From the NCBI RefSeq assembly GCF_900107285.1, contig NZ_FNPK01000004.1:161674-225673 (forward strand): a stretch of DNA of 64,000 nt. Direction: 5' to 3'. The stretch comes from Acinetobacter kyonggiensis. Lineage in GTDB: Bacteria; Pseudomonadota; Gammaproteobacteria; Pseudomonadales; Moraxellaceae. Positions 53,106 through 63,450 of this stretch are shown piece after piece. A program made the translations under genes and the position numbers. How positions within the stretch are numbered: the first letter of the stretch is position 1; every line of letters begins with the position of its first letter. The notes under the pieces were generated by a model. The model ran no database searches, was not told the DNA's origin, and worked only from the letters and a program-made list of their open reading frames with translations.

Positions 53106-53822
53106 ATGCCGCGTTTTTTTATTGAAGCTGATTTAGCTGTTGATACGCATGTTGAATTAACGGAAACCGTTTTTCACCACTGGGTGAAAGTATTACGTGC
53201 AAAAGTCGGTGAAAGTGCCACTTTGTTTAATGGACAAGGTGGTGAATATGAAGTGACACTTGTTGATATTTCAAAAAAAGCAGCAAGTGTTTCTGTCGAC
53301 ACATTTAACCCTGATGATCGCACACCTGCTTTTAGCACCTTGCTCGGACAAGTGATGAGCAAAGGTGACCGTATGGATTATGCGATTCAAAAAGCAGTTG
53401 AATTGGGTGTTTCACAAATTCAACTTTTAACGTCTGAACGCTGCGAAATGCGTTTAAAATATGATCGTGACCAGAAAAAAATCGACCACTGGCAAGGTAT
53501 TGCCATTGCAGCATGTGAACAATGTGGTATGAATCGCGTTCCAGAAATTTTAGCACCGCTTGCATTGGCCGACTGGCTTGAAACTGAATTACCCACCACC
53601 AAACTGGTACTTGCGCCAAATAAAGACCAAATCAATGTACTTGAAAATGCAACGCCAAATATTGCACTGCTGATTGGTCCCGAAGGTGGTTTAAGTGAAA
53701 GTGAAATTGAATTATCAAATAAAGTAGGATTCATCAATTGGTGTATTGGCAATCGCGTCTTACGGACGGAAACTGCGCCAATTGTTGCTTTATCTATTTT
53801 AAATTATAACCTAACTGTTTAG
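53106..53822 (+). CDS. rsmE: 16S rRNA m3U1498 methyltransferase RsmE
   Basis: A 238-residue SPOUT-fold methyltransferase that modifies U1498 of 16S rRNA. PUA-like N-terminus (MPRFFIEADL to about 75) and the knotted SAM site IALLIGPEGGLSESEIEL with VLRTETAPIVAL at the C-terminus. Length fits. It is a SAM user next to ahcY and metF. It follows metF by 35 bp, so it could be co-transcribed. Confidence 0.95.
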   Translation: MPRFFIEADLAVDTHVELTETVFHHWVKVLRAKVGESATLFNGQGGEYEVTLVDISKKAASVSVDTFNPDDRTPAFSTLLGQVMSKGDRMDYAIQKAVELGVSQIQLLTSERCEMRLKYDRDQKKIDHWQGIAIAACEQCGMNRVPEILAPLALADWLETELPTTKLVLAPNKDQINVLENATPNIALLIGPEGGLSESEIELSNKVGFINWCIGNRVLRTETAPIVALSILNYNLTV

Positions 53823-53993
53823 TTCACCTTATTCTAGGTAAATAGTCGCAATTCGATTGATTTTTTTAAATAACATTATTACTCTTGATTCTAATGATAA
53901 ATATAGATTTAAAAAAAGTTTTGCTTTTTTTTAAACGCTAGTAAATTTTGATGGGTTAATTTATCGCAAAACAAAAATAAGGTTTTTGCTTTT

Positions 53994-56861
53994 ATGTCAA
54001 ATATTCAGGACGAATATATCAATAAGCATGTGAGTGCTGCACAAATTACCAATACGATTCGTCTTAGCCGATTTTTTCTCGTCAGTATTGTGATTGTATC
54101 CCTGTATATTTATTGCATTTATCAATTTTATTTTGCGAAACCATCTTTCTATTTAAACCTTTGGTTTATCAGTACGGTACTGTTTTGTTGCTTAAGCTTA
54201 CTGATTACCAGTATCCATTTTAAGCCCCGTAATTTCTCATTAAAGCATGCACATCGTTGGCTTCAATTTCAATTTTTGGCGACAGGAAGCTTTATCGGGG
54301 TGGGTATTGCTCTCATTTATTACTATCTTCCGCAATATAACCATGATTTCAACCAAGTTCATGGCTTGATGTTATCGGCTTTACTTCTGATTGTGAGCCA
54401 AGCATTTGCATTAACGTTTTTAACCCAACGGCTCAATTATTTTTGCTTAGCCTTTATTCCTGCAATTTTACCTTATCTTGCTTCACAATTTATTGCTGCT
54501 GACACCTCGAATTATTTATTCCATTTAACAATCAATTTTGCCCTGATTGTCATTTTACTTTGTGCAAATACCAGCTCGCGTATTCATCAACGTATTTCAG
54601 CGCTGTATTGCAAAAATAACCGCTTGGTTAAAAATGCAGAGCAACAAGTCCTATGGACAGATGAGTTATGTCAGCAATTAAAAACCGAAATTAACAAATC
54701 AAAAGAGATTGAACTGCAATTACAATTAAACAATCAGCTGCTTGAACAAAAAGTCAAAGAACGTACTTTCGATCTCGCTAAAATGAACACCGATTTAGAA
54801 AATCAGCAACAAAATCTAGTATTGGCACATGAAATTGCAGGACTTCGACCTTGGGATTGGAATATTAAAGATCGGGAAATTTTAATCACCAATTCCAAAC
54901 AACAAAAGACATTAAAAGCTTTAAAACAACATCAGCACCAGCTACAAAATATTATTCATTCCGATGATGTCGAACATTTCAAATTTTCGATGAAACAACA
55001 TTTACGTGGTCGATCAAATCTGTATGAAGCTACGTATCGAATTCAAAATAGTCTTGGAAAATGGAAATGGGTTCATGATATTGGCAGAGTCATTAGCCGT
55101 GATCCAATCAATCAAAAAGCTTTACGTATGGTCGGTATTCGTCGTGATATTCAGCAAGAGCGCACCGATCAAGAACGTTTAAAACTTGCAGCCAGCGTAC
55201 TAAAACAAGCTTCAGAAGGGATTTTTATACTTGATGAACAACTGTGTTACATCGACGTCAATCCATTCTATGAAAAATTGACCAATTTTTCACAAGAAAA
55301 AATCATTGGCAAACATTTATTTGATATTACTGCAAACCATAAATCCCAACAAAGAAATGATCATTATTCAATCATCAATCAACTACTTAAAACAGGTGAA
55401 TATGATGGGGAAATGAATGAAAAGTTTCTCTCGGGTAAAGAACTCACCGTTTGGATGCACATTAACGCCATCACCGATGAGCAAAATCGTGTAACACACT
55501 ATATTGGTATTGTTTCTGATTTAACTGAACGCAAACTACAAGAACAGCGTCTCTCCTATTTAGAAAATTACGACCCTCTCACCGACCTACCGAATCGTTT
55601 TTATTATAATTATCAATTGCACCAATATTTGGTGAGTCAAAAGGACTCTATTCAACAGCTTGCTGTGATCCGTCTCAATATTGATCGTTTTAGACCTTTG
55701 AATGAATTCTTATCCAATAGTGGTGGCGATGAATTATTGCGCCAAGTTGCTCAAAGACTGCGACTCACCAACGCAGAAGCCTTATTTGTGGCTCATTTAA
55801 ATGGTGATGACTTTGCAATTGTCTATGAAATTTCACATATTCGACCATCGATTCAACAGCACTGTGAAAGAATCAGTCAAGCATTTTCACTCCCCTTCAC
55901 TATTTTTGATCAAGAGCATATTATCACCCTCTCTATGGGCATTGCTTTCTACCCTGAAAATGGTCGCCAACTTGATTATCTGAATAATTGTGCCGAACAA
56001 GGATTAACCGAAGCTAAAAACTTAGGTGGCAATACCATTCGTTACTATTCAAACAAAAATACAGCCTTGCTTGAACAAGGTATTTATTTAGAACGCGATT
56101 TAAGACTTGCGATTAATAACAATGAATTGATTGTTTACTATCAACCCAAAATTAATTTTAGCGACCAAAATATTTATGGTTTTGAAGCCCTTGTCCGTTG
56201 GAACCATCCAACCAAAGGAATTATTCCACCCAATTCGTTCATTCCTTTGGCAGAACGAACCAGTTTAATCTCAGATATTGGTCGAATTGTTATACAACAA
56301 ACCGCTAAACAAATTAGACACTGGAATGATTTAGGCTTTAATAATATCTGCGTATCGGTCAATGTGGTTGCCCAACAATTACAACGGGGGCAGTTGCTTG
56401 AAGACCTTGATTATGCCATTCAAACTTACCAAATATCAGGGTCAAGTCTAGAGCTTGAAATTACCGAATCATCGCTGCTTGAGAACTCAATTACGGTTAA
56501 GAATCTACTCGATGAAATCAAAGAACGTAAAATCAACATCTCCCTCGACGATTTTGGAACTGGCTACTCATCATTGTCCTATCTTGCTGATTTTCCAATT
56601 GATATATTAAAAATAGATCGAAGCTTTATCTCTAAAATTGGCGAAAATAAACAAGAGGCCATTGTCAGTGCCATGATTGCCATGGGCAAAGCTATGGGCA
56701 TGATGGTAGTTGCTGAAGGTATTGAAACCCAGCAACAACTTCAGTACTTACAAGATCTCAAATGTGACATTGCGCAAGGCTTCTTGTTTTCAAAGCCTTT
56801 ACCCGAAAGTGAAGCCACAATCTTCTTAGAGCAACACAGGCTTATACCTTCTCAAGTGTAG
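53994..56861 (+). CDS. Membrane PAS-GGDEF-EAL c-di-GMP enzyme (likely phosphodiesterase)
   Basis: A 955-residue inner-membrane signalling protein. Helices in about residues 24-195 form the sensor, then a coiled coil (210-280), two PAS-like domains (about 280-390 and 395-520), GGDEF (about 525-690) and EAL (about 705-955). The GGDEF signature reads NGDDF (about 602-606), so cyclase activity is probably lost. The EAL site is intact: EALVRW (about 730), ITESSLLE, LDDFGTGYSSL and KIDRSF. It most likely degrades c-di-GMP, and could work on the PilZ protein's ligand pool. Confidence 0.88.
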   Translation: MSNIQDEYINKHVSAAQITNTIRLSRFFLVSIVIVSLYIYCIYQFYFAKPSFYLNLWFISTVLFCCLSLLITSIHFKPRNFSLKHAHRWLQFQFLATGSFIGVGIALIYYYLPQYNHDFNQVHGLMLSALLLIVSQAFALTFLTQRLNYFCLAFIPAILPYLASQFIAADTSNYLFHLTINFALIVILLCANTSSRIHQRISALYCKNNRLVKNAEQQVLWTDELCQQLKTEINKSKEIELQLQLNNQLLEQKVKERTFDLAKMNTDLENQQQNLVLAHEIAGLRPWDWNIKDREILITNSKQQKTLKALKQHQHQLQNIIHSDDVEHFKFSMKQHLRGRSNLYEATYRIQNSLGKWKWVHDIGRVISRDPINQKALRMVGIRRDIQQERTDQERLKLAASVLKQASEGIFILDEQLCYIDVNPFYEKLTNFSQEKIIGKHLFDITANHKSQQRNDHYSIINQLLKTGEYDGEMNEKFLSGKELTVWMHINAITDEQNRVTHYIGIVSDLTERKLQEQRLSYLENYDPLTDLPNRFYYNYQLHQYLVSQKDSIQQLAVIRLNIDRFRPLNEFLSNSGGDELLRQVAQRLRLTNAEALFVAHLNGDDFAIVYEISHIRPSIQQHCERISQAFSLPFTIFDQEHIITLSMGIAFYPENGRQLDYLNNCAEQGLTEAKNLGGNTIRYYSNKNTALLEQGIYLERDLRLAINNNELIVYYQPKINFSDQNIYGFEALVRWNHPTKGIIPPNSFIPLAERTSLISDIGRIVIQQTAKQIRHWNDLGFNNICVSVNVVAQQLQRGQLLEDLDYAIQTYQISGSSLELEITESSLLENSITVKNLLDEIKERKINISLDDFGTGYSSLSYLADFPIDILKIDRSFISKIGENKQEAIVSAMIAMGKAMGMMVVAEGIETQQQLQYLQDLKCDIAQGFLFSKPLPESEATIFLEQHRLIPSQV

Positions 56862-56888
56862 ACTTATACCTGCTTAATATAAGTCTAC
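56858..56888 (+). terminator. 11-bp inverted repeat over the stop codon
   Basis: GTAGACTTATA (56858-56868) and TATAAGTCTAC (56878-56888) pair perfectly with a nine-base loop; the left arm includes the TAG stop of the PAS-GGDEF-EAL gene. A near copy of the right arm, TATAAGTTTAC, follows about 20 bases on. No T tract follows. It is a weak terminator or a protein-binding site. Confidence 0.4.
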
Positions 56889-57026
56889 CGACCTAAGTAT
56901 AAGTTTACTGGAAAAAGGTATATTCGCGACTGTGCTAAGGTCGTAACAAATGTTATATTCGACTAAAGTAAGCAAAAAACCACCACCCGCTCGGGCTGGA
57001 CAACTCAAGCAACAATAGAGATACAG

Positions 57027-59300
57027 ATGGACGATCAATCATTAAAACAGCAAGCTTTGTACTACCACGAACACCCAACACCAGGGAAAATCAGTGTTAC
57101 ACCAAGTAAACAGCTGGTCAACCAACATGACTTAGCGCTTGCTTATTCTCCAGGTGTCGCAGCGCCATGTTTAGAGATTGAACGCGACCCATCAACAGCA
57201 GCACTTTATACCGCACGTGGGAACTTGGTTGCTGTTATTACAAATGGTACAGCCGTTTTAGGTCTAGGCAACATTGGCCCATTAGCATCTAAACCTGTAA
57301 TGGAAGGTAAAGGTGTACTATTTAAAAAATTCGCAGGTGTCGATGTATTTGACCTCGAAATTGCTGAAAACGATCCAGACAAAATTGTCGATATCGTTGC
57401 TGCATTAGAACCAACTTTTGGTGGTATTAACCTTGAAGATATCAAGGCACCAGAGTGTTTCTATATTGAGAAAAAACTGCGTGAACGCATGAATATTCCT
57501 GTGTTCCATGATGATCAGCATGGCACATCTATTATTGTCGGTTCAGCATTACTGAATGCTTTACAACTGACTGGCAAAAAAATTGAAGAGATTAAAATTG
57601 TTGCTTCAGGTGCCGGTGCTGCTGCATTGTCATGTTTAGATTTGCTATGTGCTTTAGGTGCGAGCAAGGAAAACATTACCGTTGCCGATTCACGTGGTTT
57701 GTTAACAACCAAACGTGACAACCTTGATGAATCTAAAAAACGCTATGTTCAAGACATTGAAGGCACTCAACTGGCAGATGTGATTGCCGGTGCAGATATG
57801 TTCCTCGGACTTTCTGCCGCAGGCATTTTAACCAAAGAAATGGTTAAAGTGATGGCAGAAAATCCAATTATTTTTGCTTTGGCAAATCCAGACCCTGAAA
57901 TTCTACCTGAACATGCACATGAAGTTCGTGATGACGTGATTATGGCAACGGGTCGTTCGGATTATCCAAACCAAGTGAATAATGCACTTTGTTTCCCTTA
58001 TATCTTCCGTGGTGCTCTAGATGTTGGTGCAACCACAATTAACGAAGAAATGAAAATTGCTTGTGTACATGCCATTGCACGTATGGCACATATCGAAGCT
58101 GATGCTGCAACATATGGTGAAAAATCTGCATCATTTGGTCGTGACTACCTTATTCCACGTCCACTTGATCAACGTTTAATCCTTGAAATTGCCCCTGCTG
58201 TCGCAAAAGCAGCAATGGATTCTGGTGTGGCGACTCGCCCTATCGAAGACTTCTCTGCATATCGTCAAAAATTATCTGAGTTTGTCTATAACTCTGCATT
58301 TATGATGAAACCAATTTTTGCACAAGCAAAATCTGACCCTAAACGCATTGCCTATGCTGAAGGTGAGGACTTGCGTGTTCTTCGTGCAGTTCAAATTGCA
58401 GTGGATGAAGGTTTGGCAAAACCAATCTTGGTGGGTCGTACTGCTGTTATTGAAGCAAACATCAAGAAATTAGGTTTGCGTCTTGAACACGGTGTCAACA
58501 TTGAAATTGTAGATCAAGAAAATAATCCGCATTACGAACAGTTTGCAGATGATTACTATCAAACCATGCAACGCACAGGGGTAACACCTGAGTATGCTCA
58601 ACGTGAATCACGTCGTCGCTCTACCCTGATTGCTGCAATGCTGGTTAAATTTGGTCATGCAGACGGTATGCTTTGTGGTACTTATTCGAGCTATGATATT
58701 CATTTAGATTTCGTTAAAAATGTGATTGGCCTGAAAGAAGGTCGCAGCACATTCTTTACTTTAAATGCACTCATGCTCAATGATCGTAACCTGTTCATTG
58801 CTGATACCTATGTCAATACCAATCCAACGGCTGAACAACTTGCTGAAATGACCATTTTGGCAGCAGAAGAAGTTCGTCGCTTTGGTATGACACCACGTGT
58901 TGCTCTGCTTTCACACTCCAGCTTCGGTAGTGATCAGCAAGATGCCAGTGCACAAAAAATGCGTAAAGTTTTTGAAATTTTAAGCGAAATTGCGCCTGAT
59001 CTTGAAGTTGAAGGTGAAATGCATGGTGATGCAGCACTCGATGAAAACATTCGTCACTTTGCATTCCCGAACTCACGTTTCAAAGGTTCAGCAAATTTAC
59101 TGATTATGCCAAATCTTGATGCGGCCAATATTTCATTCAATTTATTGAAATCTACATCAGGTAATAATGTGACCATTGGTCCTATTTTACTTGGTGCAGC
59201 AAAACCAGTTCATATTCTTACGCCAACAGCAACAACGCGCCGTTTGGTGAATATGACGGCATTGACTGTTGCTGAAATTCAACAAGCGCAAGCTGAATAA
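57027..59300 (+). CDS. maeB: NADP-dependent malic enzyme with phosphotransacetylase-like domain
   Basis: A 757-residue two-domain enzyme that decarboxylates malate to pyruvate and yields NADPH. Malic enzyme domain: residues about 1-430 ([46 protein letters not shown]). The second part (about 430-757) resembles phosphate acetyltransferase ([30 protein letters not shown]), normally lacking that activity but regulating the enzyme through acetyl-CoA. Length equals MaeB. An extended -10 like TGTTATATT lies at 56951-56959. Confidence 0.95.
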   Translation: MDDQSLKQQALYYHEHPTPGKISVTPSKQLVNQHDLALAYSPGVAAPCLEIERDPSTAALYTARGNLVAVITNGTAVLGLGNIGPLASKPVMEGKGVLFKKFAGVDVFDLEIAENDPDKIVDIVAALEPTFGGINLEDIKAPECFYIEKKLRERMNIPVFHDDQHGTSIIVGSALLNALQLTGKKIEEIKIVASGAGAAALSCLDLLCALGASKENITVADSRGLLTTKRDNLDESKKRYVQDIEGTQLADVIAGADMFLGLSAAGILTKEMVKVMAENPIIFALANPDPEILPEHAHEVRDDVIMATGRSDYPNQVNNALCFPYIFRGALDVGATTINEEMKIACVHAIARMAHIEADAATYGEKSASFGRDYLIPRPLDQRLILEIAPAVAKAAMDSGVATRPIEDFSAYRQKLSEFVYNSAFMMKPIFAQAKSDPKRIAYAEGEDLRVLRAVQIAVDEGLAKPILVGRTAVIEANIKKLGLRLEHGVNIEIVDQENNPHYEQFADDYYQTMQRTGVTPEYAQRESRRRSTLIAAMLVKFGHADGMLCGTYSSYDIHLDFVKNVIGLKEGRSTFFTLNALMLNDRNLFIADTYVNTNPTAEQLAEMTILAAEEVRRFGMTPRVALLSHSSFGSDQQDASAQKMRKVFEILSEIAPDLEVEGEMHGDAALDENIRHFAFPNSRFKGSANLLIMPNLDAANISFNLLKSTSGNNVTIGPILLGAAKPVHILTPTATTRRLVNMTALTVAEIQQAQAE

Positions 59301-59333
59301 AAAGGAATCTTTAGCAAAAAGCTAAGGTTCTTT
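59301..59333 (+). terminator. Hairpin after maeB
   Basis: CTTTAGC and GCTAAGG pair around AAAAA, extended by A/T pairs with one bulge and ending in TTT, directly after the maeB stop. It is a likely, not very strong, terminator. Confidence 0.6.
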
Positions 59334-59340
59334 ACTTGAG

Positions 59341-59387
59341 AAAACCTCTATTCTGTAGCATGATTGCTTGAAGAATAGAGGTTTTTT
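59341..59387 (+). promoter_or_regulatory. Terminator-like hairpin holding the cca ribosome-binding site
   Basis: AAAACCTCTATTCT (59341-59354) pairs perfectly with the arm at 59372-59385, followed by TTTTTTC and the cca ATG at 59389. The only Shine-Dalgarno for cca, AGAGG (59377-59381), seven bases before the ATG, lies in the right arm and would be closed when the hairpin forms. Confidence 0.7.
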
Positions 59388-59388
59388 C

Positions 59389-60624
59389 ATGCGAGTTTAT
59401 TTAGTAGGCGGTGCAGTACGTGATCACTTACTTGGTCACCCCTATCACGAAAAAGATTATGTCGTTGTCGGTGCTACACCCGAACAACTAATTGCGCTTG
59501 GCTATCAACCTGTAGGCAAAGATTTTCCTGTTTTCCTACACCCCAAAACAAAAGAAGAATATGCTTTAGCCCGTACTGAGCGCAAATCTGGTCATGGTTA
59601 TCATGGTTTTGAATTTCATACTGATATCAGTGTTACGCTTGAAGAAGATCTTATTCGGCGTGACCTAACCATTAATGCCATGGCAATGGATGATGATGGC
59701 AATATTTATGATCCCTATAATGGTCAACAAGATTTAGCAGATCGGGTGCTCCGCCACGTATCCGATGCTTTCGTAGAAGATCCTTTACGTGTACTACGTA
59801 TTGCACGTTTTGCAGCACGTTATAAATCACTTGGATTTAGCATTGCGGCTGAAACTTTAGCATTGATGCAGCAATTGGCAGAATCGGGCGAATTAGAAGC
59901 ATTAACACCTGAACGGGTTTGGAAAGAAACCTCCCGTGCCTTGATGGAAAATCATGCCGATGAGTATTTTGAAACTTTGCGTACTTGTGGTGCCCTAAAA
60001 GTCCTCTTTCCTGAATTAAATGCTCTGTATGGCGTTCCACAACGTCCTGAATATCATCCAGAAATTGATTGTGGTATTCATACTATGATGTCATTACAAC
60101 AAGCCTGTAAAGCCAATTACTCACTGGAAGTACGCTTTGCTGTTTTAATGCATGATTTAGGTAAGGCGCTTACTCCAGTCGATGAGTTACCCCGTCATAT
60201 CATGCATGAAGAACGAGGTATAACACCTGTCACCGAAGTTTGTGAGCGACTTAAAGTACCAACCCATACCAAGCAGCTTGCAATTGCGGTATGTAAAGAA
60301 CATTTAAAATGTCATCAAGCATTAACCCTTAAACCGGGCACTTTATGGCGCTTATTACAACGTTTAGATGTATTACGTCGTCCTGAACGTGTTGAAGCCT
60401 ATGTTCAAGCTTGTGAGTGTGATTCACGGGGTCGTTTAGGTTTAGAGAACCGTGAATATCCACAAGCGCAATATGTACTCGATGCGATGGAGGTTGTTCG
60501 TGGCATTAAAGCACAAGATCTCCCCCCCGATATTCAAGGCCCCGATATTGGTGAAATGCTTATTCAACGTCGTATCAAAGCAATTGAAGCGTTAAAAGCA
60601 CAGCAAACTGTTTTAATTGTCTAG
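59389..60624 (+). CDS. cca: Multifunctional CCA-adding enzyme
   Basis: A 411-residue class II nucleotidyltransferase that builds and repairs the tRNA CCA end, with a C-terminal HD domain. GGAVRD (7-12) is the nucleotide-binding motif. The DxD metal pair reads E-K-D at residues 21-23, with the first Asp replaced by Glu. RRDLTINAMA is motif B and EDPLRVLRIARFAAR the next block; the HD domain has MHDLGKA. The start at 59389 (MRVYLVGGAVRD) is preferred; the open frame to 59368 lies in the hairpin. Confidence 0.94.
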   Translation: MRVYLVGGAVRDHLLGHPYHEKDYVVVGATPEQLIALGYQPVGKDFPVFLHPKTKEEYALARTERKSGHGYHGFEFHTDISVTLEEDLIRRDLTINAMAMDDDGNIYDPYNGQQDLADRVLRHVSDAFVEDPLRVLRIARFAARYKSLGFSIAAETLALMQQLAESGELEALTPERVWKETSRALMENHADEYFETLRTCGALKVLFPELNALYGVPQRPEYHPEIDCGIHTMMSLQQACKANYSLEVRFAVLMHDLGKALTPVDELPRHIMHEERGITPVTEVCERLKVPTHTKQLAIAVCKEHLKCHQALTLKPGTLWRLLQRLDVLRRPERVEAYVQACECDSRGRLGLENREYPQAQYVLDAMEVVRGIKAQDLPPDIQGPDIGEMLIQRRIKAIEALKAQQTVLIV

Positions 60625-60651
60625 ATTGGAAAAAAAGCTTCTCTTATGAGT

Positions 60652-60690
60652 AATGTCAGTCAGTTAAGAAATTGACTGGCATTTTATTTT
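60652..60690 (+). terminator. Rho-independent terminator after cca
   Basis: AATGTCAGTCA pairs with TGACTGGCATT (one G-U pair) around a loop of about ten bases, followed by TTATTTT. Confidence 0.75.
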
Positions 60691-61111
60691 AAATTCATGA
60701 TGTTATTCGATACGCGTAAACGTCATCCGCAACTTGAGCAATAAATAAAGCACGGCTTTATTTTGCAGCGCAAGGCATGAGGTGTATACACCGCAAGATG
60801 CCTTTCTTGCGAACTCAAAATATATTTTGAGGATTCTCATTTGGGCTTATCCAAAGTAATAGATTAGCTCCAAGTATTTGATTTAAAAAATATAAGACTC
60901 CGTCGTGAACAACTAAAAAACTAAAGGCTTTATTTCTAAAACCCTTAACTGATCAGCATTATCTGTTATGAGAAGCTTTTTATTTTAATCCCTCCCTTGC
61001 CTAGCAGTTCGGTTCATCTTTAAAAAATGAAGAACTTTCCCCTCCCTTTTTTAAAAGGGTGAAAAAAATTGTTTCGCAAGGGATCGATTTATAAGACTTT
61101 TAGCGATACTT
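60691..61111. other. Structured intergenic region, no gene
   Basis: Holds several palindromes: ATAAAGC-ACG-GCTTTAT (60745-60761), GGTGTATACACC (60781-60792), flanked by CGCAAGGCAT and ATGCCTTTCTTGCG, CTCAAAATATATTTTGAG (60814-60831), and CCCTTTTTTAAAAGGG (61044-61059). Short CCCTCCC tracts near 60990 and 61040 recall the repeat between ahcY and metF. No reading frame is supported. Confidence 0.5.
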
Positions 61112-62119
61112 TTAAGAAACATCAGCAGGGAAAGTAATCACTTTCTCTAACTTCATCTGCTGCGTTGCAATCATCAATAAACGATCAATTCCTAAAGCGA
61201 TACCGGAACATTCAGTCATATTCGGCAATGCTGCTAATAAATATTCATCAATCGGCATCACATGTAAACCAAGTTTTTGACGCTCCAAATTATCTGCTTC
61301 AAAGCGAGAACGTAACACCGCGGCATCAATTAACTCATCATAGGCATTTGCCAATTCTAAGCCTTCAATATATAGCTCAAAACGTGCTGCAACATGCTCG
61401 CCATCTTCATCGGTTCTGACTTTGGCAAGAGATGCCATTTCAGCTGGAAAATCGGTTAAAAATACCGGTGTATCAAAGCCTAAACTCGGTTCAACCATAT
61501 GTGAAAATAACAAGTCGATATAACCCAAACGGTCATCACCTAAATCTAGATTTAAACCCACACGGTGACAGCAATCTTTTAACTGTTTTAAACTGGCTTG
61601 TAATGGATTGAGGTTCAAACGATCCATAAAAGCATGTTTATAACTTAAAATGGTTGGACGTACTTCACCAAAACGATGTGCCAAAGTCACATTAAGTAAA
61701 TCAGTAACTTCAAACATTAATTCTTTTAAGCTTAAATTTGGGCGATACCACTCCAACATGGTGAATTCACTATTGTGTTTACGACCATGTTCATCATCAC
61801 GAAAGACTTTACAGATTTGGTAAATCGGGCCACTACCACTCGCCAATAAGCGCTTCATGGCAAACTCAGGTGAAGTCTGTAAATAATGGGTGTGTTGCTT
61901 TCCAGCAACGTGACGCTGCGCCTGAACTGACGCTAAATGCACATCGGTTACACCCGCTTGGGACAATATTGGTGTTTCTACTTCCAAGACCTCACGTTCG
62001 GCAAAAAATTGACGAATTTGGGCATACATTTTAGCACGTGCTTTTAAAGCTTTCATATCACAGGTGGGCTGATAATCGACCATTTCAGTATTGACCATTT
62101 TAGTGTTTCCCATACTCAT
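61112..62119 (-). CDS. epmA: Elongation factor P beta-lysylation ligase EpmA
   Basis: A 335-residue LysRS-like enzyme that attaches (R)-beta-lysine to EF-P. Class II motifs: CKVFRDDEHGRKHNSEFTMLEWYRPN (motif 2, in two halves) and GIALGIDRLLMIA (motif 3); the tRNA-binding domain of LysRS is absent. The ATG at 62119 overlaps the pdxB stop (ATGA) and has GGAGG nine bases upstream, better than the longer frame starting at 62146. It forms an operon with pdxB. EpmB and EF-P genes are not in this window. Confidence 0.93.
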   Translation of the reverse strand: MSMGNTKMVNTEMVDYQPTCDMKALKARAKMYAQIRQFFAEREVLEVETPILSQAGVTDVHLASVQAQRHVAGKQHTHYLQTSPEFAMKRLLASGSGPIYQICKVFRDDEHGRKHNSEFTMLEWYRPNLSLKELMFEVTDLLNVTLAHRFGEVRPTILSYKHAFMDRLNLNPLQASLKQLKDCCHRVGLNLDLGDDRLGYIDLLFSHMVEPSLGFDTPVFLTDFPAEMASLAKVRTDEDGEHVAARFELYIEGLELANAYDELIDAAVLRSRFEADNLERQKLGLHVMPIDEYLLAALPNMTECSGIALGIDRLLMIATQQMKLEKVITFPADVS

Positions 62120-63183
62120 GCTTGAGGGCCTCCATGCGCTGCCCATTCACGACGTAATGGATAGGTTTTACGTAAATAATCAAAAGCCTGTTGATCGACT
62201 TTACCCTCTTTTAAACAAGCACGTAAATTTGAGTCATCTCGCGCAATATCATAAATTTTATTCAGATGTTGTTTCAGTGCTTGCTTTAAATCCTGATTTT
62301 GGAAATATTGTTCACATACAGGCAATTGCGTTTCAAATTGCTTATTTGCGCTAAAGTTAAAGGTTTTGCAAAAAGCATCGTAAATCATTTGCGTACCACG
62401 GGCCTTCCCTTCCAAACTATAGCCTGCAATATGCGGAGTGACCAAACCAATTAAATTGAGTAATTCTGCTGAAATTTCAGGTTCATGTTCAAATACGTCT
62501 AGCACCACTGGGCGTTTAGTCGTTTGAAAATCCGTAATTAAAGCCGACTCTTCAACCACTGGCCCACGTGCTGAATTAATCAATATCGCTTCGGGTTTCA
62601 TCTGTGCCAACGCCTCGGTATTGATCAAATGAAACGTCGGATACTTCCCGATTTTGGTTAAGGGAACATGAATTGAAATAGCATCTGCCGTTTTTAATAG
62701 TTCTTCCAATTCCACTTGCTGGATCGTTTCACGATTCACAAAGGGATCACAACCAATCACATTCCAACCCAATAACTTGGCCATAAATGCTAAACGTGAA
62801 CCTACATTTCCTAAGCCAATAATCCCTAAGGTAAATTTTTCATTCTTATCGATTAAATTCGGTTGTAAATATAGCAGTGCGGTAATGACATATTCAGCAA
62901 CCGCTTGAGCATTACACCCTGCTGCATTTGACCATGCAATGTGGTGTTTTTCTAAGGCTGCAATATCTAAATGATCTGTACCAATCGTGGCACTACCAAC
63001 AAATTTAATTGAGCTATTTTCTATCAGCTGCGTATTTACTTTCGTCACAGAACGTACCAATAAAGCTTCAGCATCCTGTACATCTGCTTGGGTTAAAGTA
63101 CGCCCTGCCGCTTGTTGAATTTCTCCAAAATCTGCAAAGAAATATTCAGTAAAAGCCAGATTTTCATCTGCGACGATTTTCAT
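62116..63183 (-). CDS. pdxB: Erythronate-4-phosphate dehydrogenase
   Basis: A 355-residue D-2-hydroxyacid dehydrogenase in DXP-independent pyridoxal phosphate synthesis. From the ATG at 63183 it reads MKIVADENLAFTEYFF; GGAA lies before it, while the ATG at 63195 adds only four residues. NAD site: LGIIGLGNVGSRLA; then INSARGPVVEE and the His in TPHIAGYS; the C-terminal PdxB dimerisation domain ends RREWAAHGGPQA. It shares its end with epmA by four bases. Confidence 0.95.
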   Translation of the reverse strand: MKIVADENLAFTEYFFADFGEIQQAAGRTLTQADVQDAEALLVRSVTKVNTQLIENSSIKFVGSATIGTDHLDIAALEKHHIAWSNAAGCNAQAVAEYVITALLYLQPNLIDKNEKFTLGIIGLGNVGSRLAFMAKLLGWNVIGCDPFVNRETIQQVELEELLKTADAISIHVPLTKIGKYPTFHLINTEALAQMKPEAILINSARGPVVEESALITDFQTTKRPVVLDVFEHEPEISAELLNLIGLVTPHIAGYSLEGKARGTQMIYDAFCKTFNFSANKQFETQLPVCEQYFQNQDLKQALKQHLNKIYDIARDDSNLRACLKEGKVDQQAFDYLRKTYPLRREWAAHGGPQA

Positions 63184-63450
63184 AGCACATTCCAATAATA
63201 TGAAGAGCGCTATAATAACGCTTAGAGACCAATCTGACTATGAGCGTGTACTGTGAAGAAAAAAGAAAGCCCAAACGATAAAAAAATCGCGCTTAATAGA
63301 TCGAAGTTTTGACTCGTTTAATTGAATTTTTATATTGAAGTATGTTTGGCTGAAGCACTTACCCAAGCCAGTGAATTAAAATTAAAAATTCGCATAACAT
63401 TAATCATATTCAGTCAAAGTAAGAATAAAACCAATAACGTATAAAAGCTA

